A DNA stretch of 51,357 nt from Clostridia bacterium. GTDB lineage: Bacteria > Bacillota > Clostridia > Lachnospirales > Lachnospiraceae. Shown here one piece after another: positions 40,500 through 48,833 of this stretch. The stretch spans positions 1 through 51,357 of the forward strand of contig CAJTIM010000027.1 in the NCBI GenBank assembly GCA_910576325.1, written 5' to 3'. Numbering within the stretch: position 1 is the stretch's first letter; every line of letters begins with the position of its first letter. A program made the position numbers and the translations under genes. The notes under the pieces are model-generated. The model did not search any database. It was not told the DNA's origin and was given only the letters and a program-made list of their open reading frames with translations.

Positions 40500-42147
40500 A
40501 ATCCCGCCCCCTTTCCTGTGCCAGCGCCCCGTCCACATTCCCGACATAGCGGTAGTACACCTTGACCTCACAAATCCGCTGCCCGTTGACCTTCTGGGTA
40601 TCGCCAACCTCGATCCGGTCGACCAGTTCAAAGAGAATGGTTTCGTCCAGTTCCGAGATTTCCGTATAGCGCCGAATAATTTCCAGCCAGCGGTCGGTAT
40701 CCACCTGGTTTTCCAGGTGCGCCCGGACTTTCCTTTCCAGTTCCGGGACTGCCTCCGCCTTTTCTGCCCGTTCCGCTTCATATTTCTGCATCAGGGTCTG
40801 AAATACCGTCTGCGGGATGGAGCCGGTGCATTTGTCCTCGTAGAGATTCTGCATCAGACGCTCCAAATCGGAAATACGGGCTAAGAAGGATTTTAATTCC
40901 TGCTCATAGGAGAAAAGCCGGGTGTGGGATTCTTTCTCCTTCAGCCGGAGAATCTCGCCCATCAGCCGGTCCGGGTCATATTCCGCAAAGCGGGCCTTTT
41001 CCCGGATGTCCTCCAATACCAGCTGGGTCAGCACCGTTTCATAGATGGTGTGGATGGTACACGCGCCCCTTCCGCTGCGGGAGTAGTTGCCGCAGATGAA
41101 AGAACTGTACCGTCCCGGCCTGCCATCCTTATAGGTGAACTTTTCGATATGGTTCCGCATTTTGAAACCGCAGTCGGCACAGTACACAAGGCCGGTGAAG
41201 ATGCTCTTGCAGCCATCGGACGGAGTGCTTTTCCGCACCTTCTTTTTGCCGATACTGGCTACGGTGTCCCACAATTCCCGCGAAATAATAGCCTCGTGGG
41301 TCCCCTCCACCCGAATCCACTCGTCCTCCGATTTATTGACGAGCTTGCGGGATTTATAGGAGAGTGTGCCGCTTTTGCCCTGTACCATATTCCCGATGTA
41401 GACCTCGTTGCGGACCATGTTTTTAACCGTCTGGTCGGCCCACTTGTGGTTGACCCTGCGGGGGTCGCTCTGGCCCTTGCGCTGGTAGTACAGCACACCG
41501 GGCGGCTGAATCCCTTCTTCATTGAGCGCCACCGCGATGGCGTGAAATCCCATGCCTGATGCCCGCATTTCAAAGATACGGCGCACAACCGGCGCGGTTT
41601 CCTCGTCAATCACCAGATGATGCTTATCCAGCGGGTCGCGCCGGTAGCCATAGGCGGGGTAGGTTCCCATGAATTTTCCGTTTTCAGCACAGGCTCTCTT
41701 GACCGCCTTGACCTTCTTGCTGGTGTCCCGGCTGTAAAATTCATTAAATAAGTTCAAAAAGCACATGACATCGGTGCTTCCGTTGTTGCTCATGGTGTCA
41801 ATGCCGTTGTTCAGCGCGATGAATCGGCACCCAAGAGAGGGGAACAGGTAATCCGTATATTGCCCAAATTCGATGTAGTTGCGGCCAAAACGGGAAAGGT
41901 CCTTTACCAGAATCACATTGATCCGCTTTGCCTTTGCGTCCTCGATTAACCGCCTGACGCCTGGACGGTTGAAGTTCGTGCCGGAGTATCCGTCGTCGAT
42001 ATAGACATCGACCTCATTCCAGCCGCGCTGCCTGACATAGTTTTGAAGCAGCAGCTTCTGGTTCTCAATGCTGACCGATTCTCCATCACGTTCATCGTCG
42101 TTGCTTAACCGGCAGTAGATGCCCACGTTGTATGTTGTATCCATCAT
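40483..42147 (-). CDS. Large serine recombinase of element 3 (first of pair)
   Basis: 554 residues. 'VGIYCRLSNDDERDGESVSIENQ' (Ser15), 'DDGYSGTNFNRPGVRRLIEDAKAKRINVILVKDLSRFGRNYIEFGQYTDYLFPSLGCRFIALNNGIDT', 'YPAYGYRRDPLDKHHL', zinc ribbon 'VYCADCGFKMRNH...ICGNYSRSGRGAC', coiled coil and 'ELVDRIEVGDTQKVNGQRICEVKVYYRYVG'. GGGAGG lies 10 nt upstream of ATG 42147. The pair with overlapping genes suggests two-subunit recombination. Confidence 0.92.
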   Translation of the reverse strand: MMDTTYNVGIYCRLSNDDERDGESVSIENQKLLLQNYVRQRGWNEVDVYIDDGYSGTNFNRPGVRRLIEDAKAKRINVILVKDLSRFGRNYIEFGQYTDYLFPSLGCRFIALNNGIDTMSNNGSTDVMCFLNLFNEFYSRDTSKKVKAVKRACAENGKFMGTYPAYGYRRDPLDKHHLVIDEETAPVVRRIFEMRASGMGFHAIAVALNEEGIQPPGVLYYQRKGQSDPRRVNHKWADQTVKNMVRNEVYIGNMVQGKSGTLSYKSRKLVNKSEDEWIRVEGTHEAIISRELWDTVASIGKKKVRKSTPSDGCKSIFTGLVYCADCGFKMRNHIEKFTYKDGRPGRYSSFICGNYSRSGRGACTIHTIYETVLTQLVLEDIREKARFAEYDPDRLMGEILRLKEKESHTRLFSYEQELKSFLARISDLERLMQNLYEDKCTGSIPQTVFQTLMQKYEAERAEKAEAVPELERKVRAHLENQVDTDRWLEIIRRYTEISELDETILFELVDRIEVGDTQKVNGQRICEVKVYYRYVGNVDGALAQERGRDYGEAI

Positions 42148-42282
42148 CTTTCTTTTACCTCCCGACCATCTCAGAATCCATACCTCGTGCGGCAAAATGG
42201 CTCCGCAGGTTTTACCCTGCATGAATATCTTACCGGAGAATCCACCGCCGCGCAATGATACGGCAGGCCGCGAGGCTTTCTG

Positions 42283-42456
42283 TTATTTGGAACCGCTGGC
42301 AGCTGGAATGGCTTCCGACATGGCGCGTCTGACTGCCAGCTGTTCCAGCGTCTTTCCCAGGTCCTTTTCTCCCGAAAAAAAGCTGGTGACGCGATAAATG
42401 GTTTTCCCGATCCGCACCTCTTTGTAGGAGCTTGTCGGGGTTGTCTGTTTGGTCAT
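42283..42456 (-). CDS. tnpW: TnpW-family transposon protein of element 3
   Basis: 57 residues: 'TSSYKEVRIGKTIYRVTSFFSGEKDLGKTLEQLAVRRAMSE'. The 'xxRIGKTIYxVxSxFSxxKxLxxTLExL' pattern is TnpW-like and parallels the gene before tnpX in ICE 2. GGAGG lies 9 nt before ATG 42456. Confidence 0.78.
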   Translation of the reverse strand: MTKQTTPTSSYKEVRIGKTIYRVTSFFSGEKDLGKTLEQLAVRRAMSEAIPAASGSK

Positions 42457-42957
42457 AAAGACGCACCTCCGTTCAAAAATTGTTTTTACTCTATGGTTAA
42501 AAAGCAGCCGTATCGAAAGATAAGGGCGGCGGTTGCCGCTGGATACCGTCCGGTACGGCTGCTGCAATTCTGTTTGGATGGTTCGTCATATTTGCCACGC
42601 CCCCTGACGATGGGGACATAACAGGCCGCTCCCGGCAGAGCTGTCATAACTCCGCAGCGCCGTTTTTCTCGCGCGCCGCAGGGTTCCCCCCAAGTCTTTG
42701 GCGGGCCGTGAGGAAGTATCTTTAAGCCCCCGCACCATCATCGCGCCCGGAACGCCATCTCCGGGTTTAAGGCTGGACGTAGATCGCTCGGATTGCCTGT
42801 CTGTCATCACCTCCTGCAAGCAACCGTCCTGGCGGCGCGCCTTTTCCGCTTCGATACGGGTTATGTACCTGTTATGCCGTATACTCAGTTGTCAAGCTGC
42901 AATGAGGGGCAAGAGGACTTGTCCCTTCAATGTGTAGGCATTGGGAAAGGCGATTTG
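42457..42957. other. Structured noncoding region of element 3 between sigma-like gene and tnpW
   Basis: About 500 bp, GC-rich with many possible stems. Read on the minus strand it contains GATACTTCCTCACGGCC (42720-42704), a near match (15 of 17) to a segment of the matching region in ICE 2, and a large attenuator-like hairpin at 42504-42562. A small frame near 42586-42807 has a ribosome site too close to its ATG and low-complexity content. Confidence 0.5.
42504..42562 (-). terminator. Terminator/attenuator hairpin before tnpW of element 3
   Basis: On the minus strand GCAGCCGTA (42562-42554) pairs with TACGGCTGC (42512-42504), enclosing smaller stems (TACCG/CGGTA), and is followed by TTTTTAACC. 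It lies about 45 nt before the tnpW start, so it may attenuate the recombinase operon. Confidence 0.6.
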
Positions 42958-43428
42958 TTAAGCCTTTTTCAAAAAAATCTTGATTTTATTTATTCGCTGT
43001 GTGATTGCGCTCCGGGAACAGTTCCACAGCCTTGCGACATCGGCCTGCCGGTATCCGTCCACAATGAGCAGGGTCAGCAGTTCCAGATCGTCCTCCGGCA
43101 ATTTGCAGAGCCGCCGGTACAGCAGTTCATCCTCCAGGGAGGACAGCCAGCCAAACCGCCGGGAATCCACATCGCCGGTGTCCCAGGTGCAGGACAGGGA
43201 TTCAAATTTCCGAAACAGGCAGGACTGCTCGCTCTCGTCCTCACACTGTTCGCTGGGAAGGGCCTGTACGCGGTTCTGATAGGTCCGCTGGCTGCAAAAC
43301 CAGGACCAGTCATATTCCTTCATCGCCGCGATCTGCCTATCGTCCATACCGGCTGCGCGGTATTCCTGTTCCAGCCGGGTCCATTCTGCATCAAACTTCC
43401 TTTTCTCATATCCATAGTGAAAGCCCAT
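42958..43428 (-). CDS. Sigma-70 region-4-like regulator of element 3
   Basis: 156 residues from ATG 43428 (GGAGG 6 nt upstream). N-terminal charged helices ('EWTRLEQEYRAAGMDDRQIAAMKEYDWSWFCSQRTYQNR') and C-terminal 'LYRRLCKLPEDDLELLTLLIVDGYRQADVARLWNCSRSAITQRINKIKIFLKKA', a sigma-4 helix-turn-helix. Its place ahead of tnpW and recombinases mirrors ICE 2, so it probably controls the recombination genes. Confidence 0.8.
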   Translation of the reverse strand: MGFHYGYEKRKFDAEWTRLEQEYRAAGMDDRQIAAMKEYDWSWFCSQRTYQNRVQALPSEQCEDESEQSCLFRKFESLSCTWDTGDVDSRRFGWLSSLEDELLYRRLCKLPEDDLELLTLLIVDGYRQADVARLWNCSRSAITQRINKIKIFLKKA

Positions 43429-43907
43429 AGTTTTCCTCCATTTCGATTCAAGCGTGGTTGACGGGTGAATCGAATGGAGGTGGGGACCGGCAGCGGTACA
43501 CATCGGGAGGTTTCCCTAAAAATCGACAATAAGAAACGCCAGCTTCTCGCAATGAGAAACTGGCGCAACAAAAAACACCATGATTATGCTGATTTATATG
43601 GATTGATAATACTGATAGATAACTATAATATCCCGGAGGAGGGCCTATGCTTTTTTTAATTGATATATGTCATAGCTATTACAAATGAATATTGCAGACA
43701 TGGCGGTATCCTCCTATACACCGCCCATGCTGATTGCTGAGGGTCATCTGGAGGTCTGCTTTTTAGCAAAAAGAAACGGCGGCCTTGATCTACTCAAAAC
43801 CGCCGTATCCGTCAGTGATACAGGAAAGCGCAAGAAATCCTCTGCCCGTCAGCGGTTTTTTTCTTTTCCCCGCTGTGGAGGCAGATGTTTGGATATGTAG
43901 GCTCGTT
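43429..43907. other. Intergenic region with hairpins and possible leader ORFs
   Basis: About 480 bp. It has a perfect-arm hairpin at 43537-43565 and GGCGG/CCGCC stems near 43780-43810. On the + strand, GGAGGAGG precedes a 13-codon frame at 43647-43688 whose stop overlaps the ATG of a 71-codon frame at 43685-43900. Neither is recognised and both are doubtful. Confidence 0.45.
43537..43565. terminator. Hairpin between the dual-receiver gene and the sigma-like gene
   Basis: CGCCAG-TTCTC (43537-43548) pairs with GAGAA-CTGGCG (43554-43565) with one internal mismatch. On the minus strand it is followed by TTTCTTATTG, a weak T-run. Confidence 0.5.
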
Positions 43908-44669
43908 TCATTCCACAAAGAACAGAACCCGCCGGGCCAGCTCCGGGATATTTACCGGGGCGGTTATATAGTCGTTCACGCCCTCATGCCGGTATTCATA
44001 TTCCGTGGCAAGGTCGTTGTTCTCGGTGAGGATAAAGAACGGAAGAAGCCGGACAGGGGGATTCTTCATTTGGAACATCCCTGCCACCCGCCGCAGCGTA
44101 TGAAACAGCTCCATTGCTGTGCCATCCGGCAGTTCCAGATCGCACAAGATCAGGTCTATTTCCTTATCCTCAAAAATCCGGCGCTTGGCCTCCCCAATCG
44201 AGGAAACCAGAATCAGGTCAAGGAGCATAGCAGCCTGCAACGCCCCGGCGCTGGTATCTTCCGCATGGACAAAGAGCAGCTTATGAAAAGTTGAATCTGG
44301 TTCGCCGGATAACTGCCGGTAGGCGTATTCCACCAGCTTATCTTGCAGCAGCAGTCCTTTCATTTTGTCCATGCACAGCGTCGCGCCCCGGCGCATAGCC
44401 TCTTGTTCGTAGTCGTCCTTGTCATGGCAGGACGCCAGAATAAAAGGCAGCTCCTTATCTGCGGCCCGCACCTCGTTCAGAAAGTCCATGCCGGAACCAT
44501 CCGGCAGATCGAGATTACAGCAGACCACCAGCGGCATTTCCTCTTGGATGGCGGCCCGCGCTTCTTTCAGTGTACAAGCCGTTTTCACCGGGTAGCCCCG
44601 GTGCTGTAAGTATTTTTGCAGACACCATGTATAGGTGTCGCTGTCGTCGATCAGCAGTATCTTTTTCAT
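43908..44669 (-). CDS. Dual-receiver protein without output domain
   Basis: 253 residues made of two receiver domains. Receiver 1 (1-125): acidic pair 'LLIDDSDT' and Lys102 in 'CMDKMKG', but Asn52 at the usual phospho-Asp position ('VCCNLDLPDG'). Receiver 2 (130-253): 'FVHAEDTSAG', phospho-Asp177 in 'LILCDLELPDG', but Ala237 where the conserved Lys is expected ('YITAPVN'). No DNA-binding or enzymatic domain follows. It probably modulates phosphoryl flow from the kinase encoded at 48834-49865. Its own promoter carries the same 11-bp-phased box as the regulator gene. Confidence 0.82.
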   Translation of the reverse strand: MKKILLIDDSDTYTWCLQKYLQHRGYPVKTACTLKEARAAIQEEMPLVVCCNLDLPDGSGMDFLNEVRAADKELPFILASCHDKDDYEQEAMRRGATLCMDKMKGLLLQDKLVEYAYRQLSGEPDSTFHKLLFVHAEDTSAGALQAAMLLDLILVSSIGEAKRRIFEDKEIDLILCDLELPDGTAMELFHTLRRVAGMFQMKNPPVRLLPFFILTENNDLATEYEYRHEGVNDYITAPVNIPELARRVLFFVE

Positions 44670-44700
44670 GTGTCCTCACCCCCAATATTGATTTACCACA

Positions 44701-44734
44701 AGCATAAACTACAAATGTTACACAAATGTCCGAG
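44701..44734 (-). promoter_or_regulatory. Regulator box and -10 of the dual-receiver gene
   Basis: AAATGT at 44713 and 44724 (+ strand; 11-bp period), then, toward the gene, a 6-nt gap and -10 TATGCT (44706-44701 on the minus strand). No -35 is present; the box covers that place. Confidence 0.75.
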
Positions 44735-44767
44735 GTGCCTTTGATTTCGACAAAAAAACAGGCTGAA

Positions 44768-44789
44768 TTGTTACAACGCTCGGACATTT
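44768..44789 (-). promoter_or_regulatory. Distal inverted regulator box of the dual-receiver gene
   Basis: ACATTT (44784-44789) and ACAACG (44773-44778), 11 bp apart, opposite in orientation to the proximal box. The outer edges of the two boxes are 77 bp apart, exactly as at the ABC transporter promoter. Confidence 0.65.
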
Positions 44790-44856
44790 CAAAAATTTTT
44801 TTGAGAAAAGGCGAAAAAGGCGGAGCAGCACACGCCGCCCCGCCGATCCCATACTA

Positions 44857-47223
44857 TTATTCCATCGCCCGCATTTGTTCAATCAGAGATTGTTTTTTCT
44901 GTCTGCGGACTGTCCATACAGACAAAATCAGCTCCATTCCGAACAATACCAGAATGAACAGACCCATTTCCAAAACCGGGAATTTGTAAGGCACTACTTT
45001 TCCGGCAAAAGCTCCTACACTAAATTTGCTGCAAGCAAAGATGGAAGCCGGAAGCCCAACGATCAGCGTCGCCAATGTTGCAAAGAATGCATAGCACAGC
45101 CCCTCGCAGATATTCATTTTACATAGCTGCTTTTGGGTCAGTCCGATGGAACGCAAAACACTGTTTTCCTGTTTTCTGGACATTTGATTAGAGAGGGTCG
45201 TGTTAATTAGGTTGATAACGCCAAAGAGGAATACCAGCCATGAAAGTACCTCCATACTGCCAAATACAAAAGAATTTATATTTTTTTCATACTCAATTAC
45301 AGTGTTAATATCATCTAATGCAATATCCGTATGAGCGGATATAATATTTTTTAATTCATCCCTCACATGATCCGCTTTTTGGGGATCACTTACAATGCTC
45401 CATGAATAATCGAAAGAGGTGATTTCCGGGTGCAGTTCATGGAACAATGCTTCCGGTGCAAATTCCAATACACCGTCAAAGTGATGTGTTCCATGTCCAT
45501 TATCCAGATTATTGTTAAACACCCCGGATATAGTAACCGGAATGGTTGATTTCCCGGAGATAAGTTCAGCTGTTTCTCCGACACCTATATGTTCACGGTT
45601 ACTTGTTGCCGAATCAATTAGGATGCTGTGTGTATCCGTCGGCATAGTGCCCTCTATCAATGAAGCTTCAACCTTAGAATAATTTTGATCAGTCAGTATA
45701 TCACACATACCACCATATTCAATTCCGTTGACGTTATAATTTATATGAAGGCTTTGCCTTTTTGCAATCACATCGGTTACACCGTCAATAGACAAAATTT
45801 CCTGTTTGAGTTCCTCATTCAGTGGATTTCCTGCTGCCATGACTTCTTGTTCTGACAACTTTGAATCCAGATAAACCTTATAGTCACCATCCGGGAACTC
45901 TTGTCTTGCAAGCGCCTCTGGGGAGCGCAGCAAAACAATGGAGGATACCACAAGCAGGATAATTCCACCCAAACTCAATGAGGCTACAATAGCAACGGTC
46001 TTTTTGCGGTCACGCTTAAAATTCGCAATTCCCATTGAAACAGGATTGAGCTTGATATTCTTTTTCCGGCTGCGGATGTCCTTTTGCGCCGGGGTAAAAC
46101 GGACGGCTTCAATGGGGGAAATTCCTGCCGCTATTTTCACCGGCTTACGGATGGAAACAGATACCATGATCCAACTGCTTATGAGTGTCAAAATAATCGT
46201 TGCCACATAGGAAACAGCATTAAATCCCTTGGGAAACAAAAGAAAACCGCCGCATACACCCAGTACTGTACCAATCAAAATTCCGATACTGCCGAGTTTG
46301 CGTCCCTCCCGCTTTACAATCCGCTTGATTTGCTTTGGCGTTGCGCCAATCGTCCGAAGCTGCCCGTAGCTCCTGATTTTGTCATTGATGGAGATACGGA
46401 AGATACTCTGGATCACAATATAGCCGCCGATCAGCACAATGGCAATCACGCCAGCCATCAGTGCAAAATTAAAGGACTTAGAAACATAAGTAAAATACCT
46501 GTTGTTCATGCGGAGATTAGGAAGCTGATATTCCTCTGTAATCTCCCTGCAATAAGAGGTTATCAGTTCTTCGCCCAACTGGTCGCTGTTTTTGAAATGG
46601 ACATAGGCGCGATAGCCAGTCGGGTCAAACCCTTTCCATTCTGTCAGGGCAGCGTTGGAAAGAATGATAGCGCAGGTATTCGCTTCTTTTTCATTTACGC
46701 TGTCCATAATGCCGGTAACGACATAATCACCATGAAAACTCTCGGTGTCTAAGGTCACAGTGTCCCCGATCTTGGCATTGTTTCCATAGGTGGAAAGAAA
46801 GTATTCGCTTACGACAACTTCATTTGCCTTTTCAGGAACCCGGCCCTCTAACAACTCCATCTGTGCCTTGGTAATCTCCATCATTTGCGCGTCACAATAC
46901 ACATAGGACGCATGATAGCCCTGTTCCGAAAGTTCCTCACCCAGCATATAGTAGCCGCCTACGCGCTCAAACTCTGGCACTCCTTTCAGGGTTTCAATGT
47001 CGTTTTCCTCTACGCCCATCCAAACCGCCTCATAAGTATCGACAACCTGATTGCGCTGCATTTGTGTCAGGGAAGTGGACACAATTCCCGTAAAGCAGAT
47101 TAGAAACGCCGCCAGCGCAACGGCAATCACCACCATCAGATTCCGGCGCTTCTCGCTTTGCAAACTTTTCTTTGCCAGTTTCTTTGTAATGGCGCTGGTA
47201 TCATTTTCAAAAGGCCATGTCAT
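44857..47223 (-). CDS. FtsX/MacB-type ABC transporter permease
   Basis: 788 residues. N-terminal TM ('NLMVVIAVALAAFLICFTGIV'), a large extracellular MacB periplasmic-core-like domain, three TM helices (about 255-375, 'FNFALMAGVIAIVLIGGYIVIQS'), a fourth TM with a second extracellular domain (about 420-660), and three final TM helices ('VLSWLVFLFGVINLINTTLSNQMSRKQENSVLRSIGLTQKQL', '...FFATLATLIVGLPASIFA', 'FPVLEMGLFILVLFGMELILSVW'). Duplicated FtsX domains as in mechanotransmission transporters. AAGGAGG lies 9 nt upstream and the ATPase gene ends 14 nt before it. Probable role: extrusion or sensing of an antimicrobial peptide. Confidence 0.9.
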   Translation of the reverse strand: MTWPFENDTSAITKKLAKKSLQSEKRRNLMVVIAVALAAFLICFTGIVSTSLTQMQRNQVVDTYEAVWMGVEENDIETLKGVPEFERVGGYYMLGEELSEQGYHASYVYCDAQMMEITKAQMELLEGRVPEKANEVVVSEYFLSTYGNNAKIGDTVTLDTESFHGDYVVTGIMDSVNEKEANTCAIILSNAALTEWKGFDPTGYRAYVHFKNSDQLGEELITSYCREITEEYQLPNLRMNNRYFTYVSKSFNFALMAGVIAIVLIGGYIVIQSIFRISINDKIRSYGQLRTIGATPKQIKRIVKREGRKLGSIGILIGTVLGVCGGFLLFPKGFNAVSYVATIILTLISSWIMVSVSIRKPVKIAAGISPIEAVRFTPAQKDIRSRKKNIKLNPVSMGIANFKRDRKKTVAIVASLSLGGIILLVVSSIVLLRSPEALARQEFPDGDYKVYLDSKLSEQEVMAAGNPLNEELKQEILSIDGVTDVIAKRQSLHINYNVNGIEYGGMCDILTDQNYSKVEASLIEGTMPTDTHSILIDSATSNREHIGVGETAELISGKSTIPVTISGVFNNNLDNGHGTHHFDGVLEFAPEALFHELHPEITSFDYSWSIVSDPQKADHVRDELKNIISAHTDIALDDINTVIEYEKNINSFVFGSMEVLSWLVFLFGVINLINTTLSNQMSRKQENSVLRSIGLTQKQLCKMNICEGLCYAFFATLATLIVGLPASIFACSKFSVGAFAGKVVPYKFPVLEMGLFILVLFGMELILSVWTVRRQKKQSLIEQMRAME

Positions 47224-47237
47224 ATCTTGCCACCTCC

Positions 47238-47903
47238 TTATTCCACGATCTTGCCGTCCTCAATGCGGACAATCCGATCTGCAAGGCGGGCAATGTCGTT
47301 GTTGTGGGTAATCATCACTACGGTTTGCCGAAACTCTGCGCTGGTGCGCTTGATAAGCCCCAGCACCTCGGCGCTGGTCTTACTGTCAAGGTTGCCGGTC
47401 GGCTCGTCGGCCAGCACAATGGCCGGTTTGGTAATCAGGGCGCGGGCAATCGCCACACGCTGCTGCTGTCCGCCGGAAAGATTGTTTGGCATATTTTTCA
47501 GTTTATCTTCCAGCCCCAGCAGGTGAACGATCTCGTCCAAAAACTTCTGATCCACCGTGTCCCCGTCCAGCTCCACCGGCAGGACGATATTCTCATACAC
47601 ATTCAGGATGGGAACAAGGTTATAGTTCTGGAAGATAAAGCCGATGTTGCGGCGACGGAAGATGGTAAGCTGTTCGTCGTTCTTCTTTGCCAGTTCTTCG
47701 CCCCGGACAGTCACGGTTCCGCTGGTGGGGGTGTCCAGCCCGCCCATCATGTGAAGCAGGGTGGACTTGCCGCTGCCGGAAGTTCCCACAACGGCCACAA
47801 ACGCGCCCTCGTTCACAGAGAAGTTCACGCCATCAAGGGCGCGGGTAATGTTCGGCTCTGTGCCGTAATACTTTTTCAGATCAATCGTCTGTAAAATGCT
47901 CAT
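47238..47903 (-). CDS. MacB/LolD-type ABC transporter ATPase
   Basis: 221 residues from ATG 47903 (GAAAGGGG upstream). 'YYGTEPNITRALDGVNFSVNEGAFVAVVGTSGSGKSTLLHMMGGLDTPTSG', Q loop 'GFIFQNYNLVPILNVYENIVLP', signature 'NNLSGGQQQRVAIARAL', Walker B 'IVLADEPTGNLDSKTSAEVLGLI', H loop 'VMITHNNDIA'. It powers the FtsX-type permease downstream. Its promoter carries two regulator boxes. Confidence 0.93.
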   Translation of the reverse strand: MSILQTIDLKKYYGTEPNITRALDGVNFSVNEGAFVAVVGTSGSGKSTLLHMMGGLDTPTSGTVTVRGEELAKKNDEQLTIFRRRNIGFIFQNYNLVPILNVYENIVLPVELDGDTVDQKFLDEIVHLLGLEDKLKNMPNNLSGGQQQRVAIARALITKPAIVLADEPTGNLDSKTSAEVLGLIKRTSAEFRQTVVMITHNNDIARLADRIVRIEDGKIVE

Positions 47904-47945
47904 ACTCAAAACCCCTTTCAAGGCTTTCTGCCTGTTGATAAGGTT

Positions 47946-47979
47946 ATTGTAAAACCCAAATGTCCGCGAAATGTTACAG
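47946..47979 (-). promoter_or_regulatory. Regulator box and -10 of the ABC transporter operon of element 3
   Basis: AAATGT at 47958 and 47969 (+ strand, 11-bp period); 6-nt gap; -10 TACAAT on the minus strand (47951-47946). Same geometry as at 44701-44734 and 50583-50616. Confidence 0.75.
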
Positions 47980-48012
47980 CGGCCAAAAAATTTCATTGAA
48001 AATCTGGGTGAA

Positions 48013-48034
48013 ATGTTACAATACTCGGACATTT
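48013..48034 (-). promoter_or_regulatory. Distal inverted regulator box of the ABC transporter operon
   Basis: ACATTT (48029-48034) and ACAATA (48018-48023), 11 bp apart, opposite orientation to the proximal box; outer edges 77 bp apart. Confidence 0.65.
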
Positions 48035-48083
48035 CAAAAAAATTTTCGGCGGGCAGCCGGGAATGGCCGTCCGCCGCATTCTA

Positions 48084-48287
48084 TTATACTGAACTTGAAA
48101 GACAGCAGCAGTTCAAGGCAAGCTGCCTTCCAACCCCTTTTTGAAAACAATACGGTTTTTCTGTGCCCCAAAACAATATTGTAACAAGCCGATAACTTTG
48201 TTTTTCCATTTCCTCTATTTTTGTGTTGATTCTCTTAATTACATTTTTAACGGTAATTTTTTCTAATGATTCTGTACGATACATCAT
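48084..48287 (-). CDS. Small hypothetical protein after the SnoaL-like gene
   Basis: 67 residues: 'NVIKRINTKIEEMEKQSYRLVTILFWGTEKPYCFQKGV'. The 'INxKIxEMEKQxYxLVTxxF' part recalls short DUF4177-like proteins, though the last ~20 residues (RQLALNCCCLSSSV) look like frame-shifted or random sequence. AAGGACG lies 9 nt before the ATG and the upstream gene ends 12 nt away. It may be a truncated remnant. Confidence 0.4.
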   Translation of the reverse strand: MMYRTESLEKITVKNVIKRINTKIEEMEKQSYRLVTILFWGTEKPYCFQKGVGRQLALNCCCLSSSV

Positions 48288-48299
48288 ATTTTTACGTCC

Positions 48300-48710
48300 T
48301 TATACGGGCCTAATTAAGTCATGCTCAAGCAATGTTTCAAATGTATTAACGGAGCCGCCATGCTCTACTATTTTGCCGTTTATTACTTTGTCAATATTAA
48401 CACCAGTAAATACCAGTTTTTTATGTGTCGGCTTTATTCCCATCCATTCCCCTTCATGTGTACCTTCCATAAGAATTTCAGATATTACATAATCGCCATC
48501 AGAAAATTGCCGTAATATTTTTATCGTATAATCCGGGTAAGTCTTTTTTATAGCAACAAGATGTTCTCTCATACCTTCTAATCCAAATGGTATTTTTTCA
48601 TTACCAATATTAAGGAGGCAGTCTTTCGATATATACTGGTAGAGTTCTTGCAACGAGTTTTTTGATACAACCAATTCATAGAAATTCTTTACAATTTGTT
48701 TGTTTTCCAT
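48300..48710 (-). CDS. SnoaL-like (NTF2-fold) protein
   Basis: 136 residues: 'QIVKNFYELVVSKNSLQELYQYISKDCLLNIGNEKIPFGLEGMREHLVAIKKTYPDYTIKILRQFSDGDYVISEILMEGTHEGEWMGIKPTHKKLVFTGVNIDKVINGKIVEHGGSVNTFETLLEH'. This is the SnoaL-like ester-cyclase layout ('G..G.R.H......PD......D.V......GTH.G...G..PT.K.....G.......GKI.EH'). Substrate unknown. It is very AT-rich compared with the flanking genes and lies between the kinase and the transporter, so it looks acquired. Confidence 0.8.
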   Translation of the reverse strand: MENKQIVKNFYELVVSKNSLQELYQYISKDCLLNIGNEKIPFGLEGMREHLVAIKKTYPDYTIKILRQFSDGDYVISEILMEGTHEGEWMGIKPTHKKLVFTGVNIDKVINGKIVEHGGSVNTFETLLEHDLIRPV

Positions 48711-48833
48711 CTATATCCTAATCCTCCATTTTTGAATTGCAGTGCATCTTCTGTAAAAATATTATCAATTCAAACCACAGTTGGATTGCTTTTTCTCGTT
48801 TATTCATAATACAGACACCTCGCTCATTTACTT

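Noticed and set aside
42586..42807. Minus-strand 70-codon frame upstream of tnpW in element 3
   Set aside because: The ribosome site is only 2-3 nt from the ATG, the peptide is low-complexity, and the DNA is better explained as a structured noncoding region.
43647..43900. Leader peptide plus 71-codon gene on the + strand
   Set aside because: Although GGAGGAGG precedes the first ATG and the two frames overlap, the second frame runs through stem-loops and Arg/Lys/Ser-rich sequence with no recognisable fold. Only mentioned in the region entry.
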